NCBI GenBank assembly: GCA_950022295.1
Contig: OX465598.1
Coordinates: forward strand, 188,413,501-188,477,500
DNA length: 64,000 bases
Direction of reading: 5' to 3'
Source of the DNA: Bromus sterilis
Taxonomy: Eukaryota; Streptophyta; Magnoliopsida; Poales; Poaceae
Positions 22,534 through 33,707 of the stretch are shown piece after piece. The notes beneath the pieces are model-generated. The model did not search any database and had not been told where the DNA came from. It saw only the letters and a program-made list of their open reading frames with translations. The number at the start of each line of letters is the position of its first letter. Within the stretch, counting starts at the first letter, position 1. A program made the translations under genes and the position numbers.

Positions 22534-23159
22534 TGTAAGGCCCCCGATGCGGTGCTAACTCGAGTTAGTCGCTTTCGCGTCCCGCTCAAGTTAGTAGCGC
22601 ATGAAGAGCCACCGACTCACGAAACTCACACTCGTGTCGCTGCCGGATTCTCGAAAACAGGTATATGAACAAAGAACTCAAACTAAGACATAAATATATA
22701 GAGCTTAGGGCATACATCGCCACTGAAATTTATTACATCATCTCAGAGGTCCGTGGACCCAACAGAATATCATGCAACAAGCGGAAGACAAACACGACCG
22801 AGTACGGTCAAAATCCAAATTGTCCTAGAGAGGGCTGCACATAAGGTCCACCCACGGATCGTCGAAGCCCAACTGTAGGATCTACTGAACGAGGTCGTCC
22901 TCATCGTCATCCTCCGGGGGCACCTCCACGAAGTATGGTCCGGTGCTCGGGTCAATGTAGTACTCGACTGCAGCGGCCGATCAGGCAAAACAGTAAAAGC
23001 ACAAAAGAAAACAGGGGTGAGACTATATCATTACAGGATAGCTAAATCCCTACGATAAGATAAAGTAAAAGTAAAGGTTGCAGCCGCACTAGCATATATG
23101 GTGGCTATCGTACTATTAGAGTAGAGGTAAGATCCAAGAATATACGTGACATCGCGTCA

Positions 23160-24071
23160 TGATGAGGACATCTCTACTAATGTTACACCCACATCTTCAC
23201 CAACTACACATACTGGACCAGTTACTAGAGCACGCGCACGTCAACTAAATTATCAGGTACTTTCGTTTCTTGCGAATCCTTCTAATGTTCCGGAACATAT
23301 GATGCTGCCTAAATTAGATACTTTTGTTTGTCTTATGAATGAAGGACCTAGCATGGATAAGAAGGATGGTCATTGGAGTGGGATCAAGCATGGAGAAGGA
23401 GGTGTGCGCGCGGGAAAGGACAATGGAGCTTCCAGTGGTGATTTTCGCACTTTGAGGCCACCATAAGGCGTGCATGAAGACTTGGACGAGAGACACAAGA
23501 CGCCACATTAATAATTTCGTCCAAGGGTTATTATAGGTGCTGCGTCACCTTATTATTGGGCCAGGCCCATGTAATTTCGAAATACACTTAATAGGCTATT
23601 TTTTAGAGTCCGTATGTGTGGGGAAAGTTAGGGTTGTTTTCGGACCCCTCCTCCAAGGGGCCACGAAATTCCCCTCTGTTCCCCCATATATACAGCCCTT
23701 AGGGCGTCGTTTAGACTTGGGTTTTAATTAGATTTAAGTTAGCCATAGCCGCAACTTCGAGTTCTTCGTTTGTGTCGTCCGACCAGGCCAAGACCGCATT
23801 GGAACCCCAACTTCTGTTAATCTTTCATCTTATACTCGCAATATCCAGATTGCAATTCTTAGTTCTTGCTTGTTCTTCGATTGCTTGCAGGAATTGACCT
23901 TCGTGGTCAGGTTGATCGTGCATCCGCGGGATCAATAACCTCTCGGAGTTGGTTTAGCGATTGCTAAGGCGCAACGTCTTCGCACGTTCGTAGTCGGGTC
24001 GTGAAAGTCTACTCCACCAAAATCGATCTCCATCATCTCATCGAAACATCGGGACACCTTCGTCTCTATCA
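23160..24071 (+). repeat. Solo CRM-like LTR in the shared Tekay-like LTR
   Basis: 912 bp, flanked by CGTCA at 23155-23159 and 24072-24076. The matching empty site is intact in the second Tekay-like LTR at 34329-34333. The coding tail (to 23466) is open but is only the LTR-encoded end of the polyprotein. Confidence 0.93.
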
Positions 24072-26034
24072 CGTCATAAGTCTGCTATCCACCTACTTAC
24101 ATCAAACATAACACAACCTGGATCTTCTCCTGGTCCCCCTGGACGAAGAAAAGTAACCAAGGCACTCACACGGTAGGCAAGTTTTTAATTATGATTCAAA
24201 AGATGTTATTATATGAACAAGGAGTAGGTCTCAAGTCGTCCATAACCGCGGACACGGCTTTTCGAAAAGATTTAACCCTGCAGGGGTGTACCAACTACCC
24301 ATCATAGGCTTCGCATGTACGCCCGGTTTCCACTTGGCTAAGTAAACGCCTGAAACTCCGGAACGTCAGAGTCCCTCTAACTAACAATGCACAATTCCGG
24401 GTGGCCCACGGGGAGTCGACACCCAACCCAAGAACAAGCCACGCTCCCGGGTCGGACTCTACCGTATGACGCAGGTCGGATTGCCGGTAATTCTCACATG
24501 AGACCGGGTCCTAGCTGATCAGGTGGACCAACAAAGGAACCATGTCCTCGCTGGCCCGGTTTGTTTCGAAAACTGCTGGGGTACCAACCAAGCACACACA
24601 CGTTTGCAAATAGTAAATCAGCTCGGGCCACCACTAGAATTGTATGAAGCTAGGTAGGTAAGACAAGGGGACCCCATAGAATCCCACACACGATTAGGCA
24701 CGCTCGTCAAGAAACACAATACCCGGAACTCGGGACCTAGGTGACTCAAATTGAACAAAACACCTGGCGGAAACAGCCCGGTCTCCCATCTTTCGTCAAG
24801 TATAAATTAACATAATAATAATGATAAATATCAACCAACTTCTTTAAATAACATGATGTCCCAAACCATAGCAATAGGGTAAGCAGCAAGTTTTCCTACT
24901 CATACTAAGCAATGGCTGAGCAGCGGTAACTTAGCAATACAATGTTTTGCTGGGATGTGGGGATCATGGATGTTTGGGTTTTTGAAGGTGGCATATTCAG
25001 AGTGGATAGGATCAAGCAAACGTTCTAGGCTACAGCTAGGCAGGTAGGCAGAAAGGTATCAAGTAATGGTATAAATCTTCCCCTTGCCTGGGTAATCGGT
25101 CGTCGAAGCAGACGCAGCGGGGTCCTCGGGCTCGGTGTCGGAAATCTCGACGTAGGTCTCCTCGGCCGTCACAGGTGCTAACGTAAGGTACCGGCAAGAA
25201 AGGCACACAAGTAAGCAACGAGATCTAATGCACATTCATGGATGGGATGATCAAGTTTAATAGGCATGATGTGACCCTATCTAGTCAATTTAAATGAAGG
25301 TGGTGACGACACGTCAACAACTTCATATGCAATCAATTACATTTTTACGGCCTTGGCCTTAGCCTTAATTTTTGTGTAAGTAACATGGCAACATGGCATG
25401 ATCAACAACAACAAGAAAACAAAAGTAAAGAAAGCATCGCGAAATTTAACTAACGATTCCGGAGACGGAAGGTGTCGACGAAAGTTGACACCGGAAGGGT
25501 TCAAAGAAGCAAAGGTGCGAAAGGATGTGGCAGGGATTGCAAAACTTTGAGGTAGAAAAAAAATCTGCTATCATGTGACAACATGACAGGGATGCACGAC
25601 TGGACGAGATCAACGAGAACGGAAAAAAGAATCGACATGCAAAGATTTTGAGGACGAAAGGTCAAGGGTGGCACCCGTGATAATTGTATCATATTCCATT
25701 TTGTACTTGCTCAAAATACAAAATGGACGGCACCATTATCTCCCTTGCATTTTTCTGCCCAGAAAACATATATGACATGTTGCAAAAAAATGAGCTAGCA
25801 CTTGCAAGATTAAAACTCCAAAAAAATCTGGAATTTAAATAACAACAGAAAAGGGAAAATTTGAAAGAAGGAAAAAGAAAGAGGGGCATCCTCGGCCGGA
25901 CCCGACCCAACTACTGGACCAGCCCAGCTGCGGGCTCCAACTGGGGGAGGAGCGCTGCGAGGCTACTGGGCTAAGCCCATCTTGCCCGCAGCAAGACAAG
26001 AGACGAAACAAGCAAAAAAATAAAAAGGAGGGCG

Positions 26035-26106
26035 CTTGCCTCCTGTGGGATTCGAACCCAGCACCTCAAGGTTGCAAAGAGATCTCCCACGCCACTGCGC
26101 TACACC
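26035..26106 (-). promoter_or_regulatory. tRNA-like sequence with Pol III A and B boxes in the Tekay-like LTR
   Basis: On the minus strand, TAGCGCAGTGG (26092-26102) fits the A-box consensus TRGCNNAGYNGG. GGTTCGAATCC (26048-26058) matches the B-box and T-loop exactly. The spacing is tRNA-like and a T-rich run follows at 26014-26026. The acceptor ends do not pair and the T stem is imperfect, so it is not a working tRNA gene. It could be an old tRNA-derived SINE head or a tRNA relic captured by the LTR. It reads in the same direction as the element. Confidence 0.6.
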
Positions 26107-26290
26107 TATCGATCTTAACAAGACTCTGAGGCGGGGCTAGATGAACAAGCTCGGCGATCACTGAAGAATTAACTGAAAACACAGTTTTTCAGGGACGTGA
26201 CGAAACTGAAACCGGGCAACAGCGGCGACGATTGCGTCCGCCCCGCTGCACTTGTGACCCAACGAAGTGGCGCGGTGCGTAGGTGGGATA

Positions 26291-27206
26291 TGATGAGGAC
26301 ATCCCTACTAATGTTACACCCATATCCTCACCAACTACACATATTGGACCAGTTACTAGAGCTCGTGCACGTCAACTAAATTATCAGGTACTTTCGTTTC
26401 TTGCGAATCCTTCTATTGTTCATGAACATATGATGCTGCCTAAATTAGATACTTTTGTTTTGCTTATGAATGAAGGACCTAGCATGGACAAGAAGGATGG
26501 TCATTGGAGCGGGATCAAGCATGGAGAAGAAGGTGCGCGCGCGGGAAAGGACAGCGGAGCTTCCAGTGGTGATTATCGCACTTTGAAGCCACCATAAGGC
26601 GCGCATGAAGTCTTGGACGAAATACGCGAGATGCCACTTCATTATTTTCGTCCAAGGGCAATTATAGGTGCTGCGTCACCTTAATATTGGGCTGGGCCCA
26701 TGTAATTTCGAAATACCACCTTATAGGCTGTTCTTAGAGTCCGTATGTGTGGGGAAACCGAGTTAGGGTTGTTTTCGGACCCCACCTCCAAGGGGTCACG
26801 AAAATCCCTTCTGTTCCCCCATATATACAGCCCTTAGGGCGTCGTTTAGACTTGGGTTTTAATTAGATTTAAGTTAGCCATAGCCGCAACTTCGAGCTCT
26901 TCGTTTGTGTCATCCGACCAGGCCAAGACCTCATTGGAACCCCAACTTTCGTAATCATTCATCTTATATTCGCAATATCCAGATTGCAATTCTTAGTTCT
27001 TGCTTGTTCTTCGATTGCTTGCAGGAATTAGACCTTCGTGGTCAGGTTGATCGTGCATCCGCGGGATCAATAACCTCTCGGAGTTGGTTTAGCGATCGCT
27101 AAGGCGCAACGTCTTCGCACGTTCGTAGTCGGATCGTGAAAGTCGTCTCCACCATAATCGATCTCCTCCATCTCATCGAAACATCGGGACACCTTCGCCT
27201 CTATCA
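26291..27206 (+). repeat. Second solo CRM-like LTR in the shared Tekay-like LTR
   Basis: 916 bp, flanked by GGATA at 26286-26290 and 27207-27211. The empty site is seen at 36516-36520 in the second Tekay-like LTR. It combines a left half of one LTR haplotype with a right half of the other. Confidence 0.93.
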
Positions 27207-27926
27207 GGATAGCAGAGGTTCCATTTCCCCTTCAATCTCGCACCGGGGTCTCAAAGGCAGCGGCTTTGCCTCGCCGGAAAAGGATGGCGGAGAGCTGCAG
27301 TAACTCTGACGAAACTGAACTTGTTCAGTCCACACGCGCGTGCGGCGACTTCAGACCACCACGGTTCCGCGTACCGGGCGCCGGAGACTCAACGGCTACT
27401 TGGGGGGCGAAGCAGGGAAAACCCAGAGCCCTCTCATCAACGGAGAAGGCATGGGGCCCCCAGGACGACGGCGATGTCTCGCCGGAAAAACCATGGCGGC
27501 GACGAAGCAAAACTCGGCGCCGACGGGAGAAAGCAGAGAGCTAGGGACGCACGTTGGCAACTACGCGAGAAGAGGAGGTTGCAGCTCACCAAGATGGGGT
27601 TGAGAATCCGCTCGAACACGACGAAGGGCAAGAAGGCGACGTGGTCGGCCGTCGGAAAGAAGAGTCCTGCAGCGGCGTCGACCGGCTCGGGAACGACTCA
27701 CGGCGGCTACCTCGGACCTGCGAGGCGAGGATGGTGAGATTGAGATGCAGGAAGGCGCAAACGAACGCATGCTCAAGGCACCGCGAGACGACTACAGGAA
27801 AAATCGGGCTCCTCACCGGCGTCCATGGCAGAAACAGGGGAGGAGGGTGAGGTCGCAGGCGGCGGCGAGGAAATAAATTGGAGGGGGGAATGAGTTCCTA
27901 GGGTTGCAAGAGGGAGCCCCAGGTGA

Positions 27927-27936
27927 GCTTATAAAG
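27927..27936 (-). promoter_or_regulatory. Possible TATA box in the Tekay-like LTR
   Basis: The minus strand reads CTTTATAAGC, about 850 bases into the LTR on its own strand. The second LTR keeps CTTATAAG at the equivalent site near 44976. This is a weak motif-only call. Confidence 0.3.
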
Positions 27937-28788
27937 GGGGGGGCCTCCGGCCACGTCTTCACCTCCTGCCGCCGTGGCCTCCTCTTGTGTGAGAGCGCAA
28001 AGAGGGGGAAAGGTGGCCACGGTGTAAAGGTAGGAGATGACTCCCGTACCGGTTCGCCCTGGGCTGCTCGTAAAAGAAAAAAAAACAGGCCCAGGTGGGC
28101 TGGGCTTCTATTGGGAAAAGACATGGGGCAAAGCCCTTCTGCTCATTTAAAAAAAGAACAGCAGGCTAAAAAAAGGTAAGGAGAAACATAAAAATATATT
28201 ACAACATTTTTCATACCCCTTACCACATGATTGATCATCCAAAAATGGCGGGGCAACTTTTGGATGCAAGGAAAAATTCCACTAAGGCAAATAGTACCAT
28301 TTTCTATTTAAAAATAAATAGAAAAGGTGCATTGGGAATTCTTGAGAAGAAAACACAAGGAGAAAAAATCCATGAGTTCAAAAATCTTAACCCTTGCATT
28401 ATTCTGGATTTTTCAAAATGGTTTGACCAATTTTGGCAACAACAAAAATGTGAGCTCTTTTTGAAATTCAAAACCACTCTGAACTAGAGCCCCTATTTTT
28501 GGTGATGGCAAAAATGATTCAAGGATTTTAAAACCCTTTCTCAAACAAAAGGAATGGCTAGGCCAAGTTTGAGGTTTAAGGGAGATCACAACCAAATGGA
28601 ACAATTCACCCAACATCCTTCTTTGACCATTTTGTTTGAATTCAAAAGCAAAACAGATGAGCTCAAAGCTCAAAGCCATATGGAATCATCACATGGAATT
28701 ACATCAACTAGCATCATGCCAAGTATCCAAGTCATCAGACAACGTGAAATTCCACTATGGATTACAATTTTGCAAATGGGCTGTTACA

Positions 28789-28803
28789 GCACTCCCCCAC
28801 CAA
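28789..28803 (-). other. Polypurine tract of Tekay-like interior 2
   Basis: The minus strand reads TTGGTGGGGGAGTGC immediately before LTR start TGTAACAG. It fixes the internal border of the shared LTR. Confidence 0.8.
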
Positions 28804-28824
28804 CACAGGATCTCGTCCCGAGAT

Positions 28825-31800
28825 CTAAGCCTGGAACAACTCAGGATACTCAGAACGGGGATGATCTTCACACTCCCACGTTGCTTCCTTCTCCGAATTG
28901 TGTGCCCACTGAACTTTCATGAACTTGACGGTCTTGTTGCGAGTCTTGCGCTCGGACGTCTCAAGAACACGGACTGGACGCTCTGAGTAGGAAAGGTCCG
29001 CAGTCAGCTGTATCTCGCCCAAGTGAACAGCCTACTCTGGCTGCTTGAAGCACTGTTTTAGCTGGGACACATGGAACACGTCATGCACCATGGACAGACT
29101 CTCTGGAAGCTCGAGCCGAAAGGCAAGAGGTCCTCTAGTCTCAAGGATGCGGAAAAGTCCGACAAATCTTGGAGCGAGCCTTCCTTTGATGCCAAAGCGG
29201 TGAGTTTCCCTCAACGGAGACACTCTCAGGTACGCCCAATCACCAACCTGAAACGCTACACCACGGTGCCTTTTGTCATAATAGGCCTTCTGCCTAGACT
29301 GTGCTGCCTTTAGGTGCTCTCGGACAATCTTCACTCGGTCCTCTGCCTCTTGGATCACATCTGGACCGAACAGCTGCCTCTCACCTGTCTCGGACCAGTT
29401 CAAAGGTGTCTTGCACTTGCGGCCATACAAGACTTCAAACGGCGCTGCCTGCAGACTTGCCTGATAGCTGTTGTTGTAAGAGAACTCAGCATACGGCAAG
29501 CATTCTTCCCACTTCATGCCAAACGAGATGACACATGCCCGAAGCATGTCCTCGAGGATTTGGTTCACGCGCTCGACTTGCCCACTTGTCTGAGGGTGAT
29601 AAGCGGTACTGAACAACACTGTCGTACCAATCGCCTTTTGAAAGGCCTGCCAGAACTTAGAGGTGAAAAGGCTGCCTCTATCAGAACTGATCTTCTTGGG
29701 AATGCCATGCAAAGATACAACTCTTGCGGTGTACAAATCCGCCAACCGAGCTGCTGAAATGGAGTCCTTCACTAGAAAGAAGTGGGCAACTTTGGAAAGA
29801 TTGTCAATGACAACAAAGATGGCATTGTTCTTCTTCTGCGACAAGGGGAAGCCTGTGATCAAATCCATCTATATATGATCCCACTTCCACTCCGGAATCT
29901 CAAGTGGCTGAAGCAACCCTGCAGGCTTCTTGTGCTGTGCCTTCACTCTCCTGCACACATCACACTGAGACACGTAACGGGCAACATCCCGCTTCATACG
30001 AGTCCACCAAAAGCTTTGCTTGAGATCTTGATACATCTTTATACTGCCAGGGTGAATAGAAAGTTTGGAATCGTGGGCTTCCTTCATGATGACCTCTCTG
30101 AGATCTCCCTCCTTGGGAACAACAACTCGCTCTTCGAATAACACGGTGCCGTCATTTTGCACTGAAAAGCAACCGTACTTTGGAACTGAGGCGGCAATAC
30201 CCTGTTTGATCTTTTGTATCATTGAGCTGCCAGACTGAGCTTCACGAATCTTCTCATGGATAGTGGGCTCTACCACAAGGTTGGCAAGATAGCCTGCTGG
30301 AACTAGCTCGAGATTGAGCCTTCGAAAGGACTCACACAAATCAGGGTGGATCTTCTGCACCTGGATATTATTGCAATCGCCCTTGCGGCTCAGCGCATCA
30401 GCTATGACATTCGCCTTCCCAGGCGTGTACTGAATATCAACCGTGTACTCAGTAATGGTCTCAAGCCATCTTCTTTGCCTCAAGTTCAGATTTCGCTGAG
30501 TGAACAAGTACTTCAGACTCTTGTGGTCCGTGAACACATCCACCTTCCTCCCTAAGAGGAGGTGTCGCCAAGTGACCAAGGCGTGCACAACTGCTGCAAG
30601 CTCCAAGTCATGCGTGGGATAATTCCTCGCACTTGTCTTCAACTGTCGTGAGGTATAAGCCACAATATTCCTGCCTTGCATCAAAACTCTGCCTAGACCT
30701 TGCAAAGAGGCATCACAAAACACCTAAAAAGGCTGTGACTCATCCGGTGGTGTGAGAATTGGAGCTGTGATCAACTTCTCTTTCAACTCCTCGAAGGCTG
30801 ACTGGAAAGCTGGTGACCAAGTGTACCGCTTGTCCTTGCACAACAATTCAGTCATTGGCTTGGCTATTTTGGAGAAATTCTGCACAAACCTCCTGCAATA
30901 ACTGGCGAGGCCGAGAAAACTCCTTAGCTGCTTCACGTTCTTCGGTGGAGCCCACTCTTGAATAGTGCGGAATCGCTCTGGGTCAACCGCAATTCCCTCA
31001 GCGGAGATGACATGGCCCAGAAAATTGACCTTGTCCAGCCAAAACTCACACTTGGAGAACTTGGCGTAATACCGGTGCTCTCTCAACTTCTGCAGCACCA
31101 AGCGCAAATGTTCCTCATGGTCAGCCTCTGACTTTGAATAGACAAGAATGTCGTCGAGGTAGAGGATCACAAACACATCAAGCCATTCTTGGAACAAATA
31201 GTTCATAGCTCTCATGAATGTCGGAGGGGCATTTGAGAACCCAAAAGTCATGCCTGTGAACTCATACATCCCATAACGTGTGCTGAACGCGGTCTTGGGA
31301 ATATCCTCTTCACGAACACGGATTTGGTGATACCCCATCCTCAAGTCAAGCTTGGAAAACACCTTAGCCCCATTTAACTGCTCAAACAGATCATTGATGC
31401 GGGGTAAAGGGTACTTGTTCTTGATGTTCTTCTTGTTGATACCACGATAGTCCTGGACCAAGCGGCTAGTCAAATCCTTCTTCTGGACAAACAAAGCTGG
31501 TGCACCCCAAGGGGAAGTGCTCGCGCGGATAAAACCGCCTGCCTCCAACTCTGTCAACTACTTCTTCAGCTCAATCAACTCTTTTGAACACATCTTGTAC
31601 GGATGCCGAGAAATCGGCTGGGTACCAGGCTCTAGCTCAATAACGAACTCAATAACTCGAACTGGGGGAATTCCTGGCGACTCCTCCGGAAAGACGTCTG
31701 GCAACTCACAGACAACTTTGACTTCTTCGAGCAAAGGTGCAACTCCTGCATTCAAAGCGTACAACTGTGCTGCTACTGCCACTGAGCCACAAGTGTACAA

Positions 31801-33201
31801 AACTTCTGCACCTAAATCATGTGTCAACTTCACGGATCTTGTCGGACAATCAATATTGGCCTTGTGCTGCACAAGCCAATGCATGCCCAAAATGACATCA
31901 ATGTCGGAACGAGGAAAGACAATCAAGCATGCTGAAAAGGGAACTCCCTGAATACGGATCTCTACATCGGGAACTGACCAGGAAGAAGTGAATTTGGAAC
32001 CAGGAGTAACAACTGAGAGTACCCTCGGAAGCTGGTCTCTTGGAAGATCAATCATTGTTGCAAAAGACTGGGAGATAAAAGAGTGAGTTGCTCCGGAATC
32101 GAACAACACTGTCGCGGGAACTGAACACACAAGCATCCTACCAAGAACGATCTCTGAAGACTGCTGAGCATCTGAGAGCATCACGTTGTTCACCCGAAGT
32201 GCACGTGGCTGTGCCTTCACCATCGCGGTGCTCGGAGTAGAGCGAGGTGGAGGCGGTGGGAGCCGAGCAAAGCGCGGGTCAGTGCAGTTGGGAGACGTGT
32301 GCCCCGGCTCTCTGCACTTGTAGCAGATCACGCCTGGCCTGGGTTGCTGCTGCGGCCTGGGTGGCCTCGCGTGTGGTGGTGTAGAGCGAGGCCCCTGCTG
32401 AACTGGGACGGAAGGGCGGGCAAAAGTGCGGACAACTGCCCCCCTCTTCTGGTACTGCTGTCTCTGCGGTGGAACCTCTGTAACCCAAGTCTTTGCCTTC
32501 TTGTGGATCATCACTGCAGAACTGTGCTCATGCTGGCGCTTCCTGTCTGCATCCCACTCTGATGTGGCTTACTCCTAGCGGATAGCCTGATCCACGAACT
32601 GTGAGAACAGCGTGGGGCTGCACTGAGTGAGCGCGTACTTGATCTCTGTGCTGAGACCTCCACGGAACCTGGCGATCTTCTTAGCCTCTGGAGCGTACCT
32701 GGCGAGCCTGACGAAGGCCAGGTTGTACTCCTGAACTGACCTGTCACCCTGTCTCAGAGCCAAGAACTCCTCACGCTTCCTGTCCATCAGGCCACTCGGA
32801 ATATGCGCTGCTTTGAAGTCTGCGAAGAAATCTGCCCATGTGATGATAGCATCGCCCTTGTTGGCCTTGTAGGTATCGTACCAGCTGGATGCTGCACCCT
32901 GAAGCTGGAAGGAGGCGAAGGTAACGTAGTCGACGGGTCTGACGGTGTTTGCATTGAAGTGCTTCTTGATCTCTGCGATCCAGTCATCCGCCTCCAGCGG
33001 GTCTCGGGCCTCGGAGAACCTGGGGGGGGGGGGGGGGTTGATCGTGAGGAACTGCTGCAGTGTGGTGTACTGTGGTCGATCATTCCTCTGGGCAGTCTGG
33101 TTCTGCAACATCTGTAATATCGCAGCTGTGCCCTGAGCCACTGCGGCCACAGCCTCCCCAAGGATAGGGTTCTCTAGCGGCGGCATGTTCGCTCTTGGCA
33201 T
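28825..33201 (-). pseudogene. Tekay-like gag-pol with chromodomain, interior 2, multiple stops
   Basis: The order from 33201 downward is gag, CCHC knuckle (32284-32325), protease DSG (32098-32100 for Asp), reverse transcriptase with YLDD (31150-31161), RNase H, integrase with HHCC finger and DDE motifs, then a chromodomain (about 28840-29000) with the aromatic and acidic pattern typical of chromoviruses. Chromodomains bind chromatin marks and steer integration. In-frame stops lie at 32575-32577 (TAG), 32569-32571 (TAA), 31558-31560 (TAG), 30724-30726 (TAG), 29869-29871 (TAG) and 29032-29034 (TAG, just before the chromodomain). I see no frameshift, so nonsense mutation is the main damage. The stops at 32569 and 31558 are also present in interior 1. 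Confidence 0.9.
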
Positions 33202-33707
33202 CCTGTATACAGGAACACTTATGAGAACATGATTGAAACATTGACGAAACCAGAAGATAAAGCAATATTGACAACAAAACTTCCTCATGAGGTATGAGAA
33301 AGCTGAAGGATGAAATTCCACCAAGGTTAACCTGGAAAGTCGAAGGCTAGGACGCCAATCCTGTATGGACGTTTCACCTGGGGTACGCCTTAAGCGAGTT
33401 AGAGCAGTCAACCCAAGTGGCGGGTCAGTGGTCTCAAAGACGCCAACCCATCTCGTCGCTAGCAAAAGATTATAGTGGAATCAGAGCCTCATATAAACGA
33501 GAACCTAGATTTTTTTTTGAAAGGGGATAAGTTGCAGAGAGAAAAAAAACGTTTCACTTCCTCACGGAAAAGGGGTGGGAGGGTGGGGTAAGAAGAAAAA
33601 GAAAGAGTTCCTACTCTCCGATTTTTCCTTAGTAACTAAAAAATAGTTTCTAGACTCAACTTCGGCCAGTAAGGGGTCCTACAGTCAGTCCTGCTCTGAT
33701 ACCAAGT
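33202..33707 (-). other. Leader and primer site of Tekay-like interior 2
   Basis: The leader lacks about 165 bp that interior 1 retains; the junction is near 33350. The primer site is 33693-33704 (TGGTATCAGAGC on the minus strand). Confidence 0.8.

Larger units (their letters stand above)
22534..28788 (-). repeat. Shared Tekay-like LTR between interiors 1 and 2, with two solo LTR insertions
   Basis: The pieces are 22534-23159, 24072-26290 and 27207-28788. They sum to about 4.4 kb after removing the insertions and one copy of each target duplication. On its own strand it runs from TGTAACAGCCC to GGGGCCTTACA, giving TGTAA/TTACA inverted ends. It abuts a primer site on one side and a polypurine tract on the other. 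It differs from the second LTR by small indels: about 45 bp extra near 25630-25680 and 18 bp less near 26231. Confidence 0.88.

Noticed and set aside
23146..23466. Independent ~106-codon gene
   Set aside because: It is the LTR-encoded tail of the CRM-like polyprotein within a solo LTR. The same applies at 10522, 26283 and 37188.
26035..26106. Functional tRNA gene with a TGC anticodon
   Set aside because: A and B boxes and a T-loop are present, but the acceptor ends do not pair and the anticodon stem is poor. Kept only as a tRNA-like Pol III promoter.
27266..27850. Overlapping Arg-rich ORFs in the Tekay-like LTR
   Set aside because: They are GC-rich LTR sequence. The sister LTR at 36580-37150 breaks or shifts them, so no frame is conserved.
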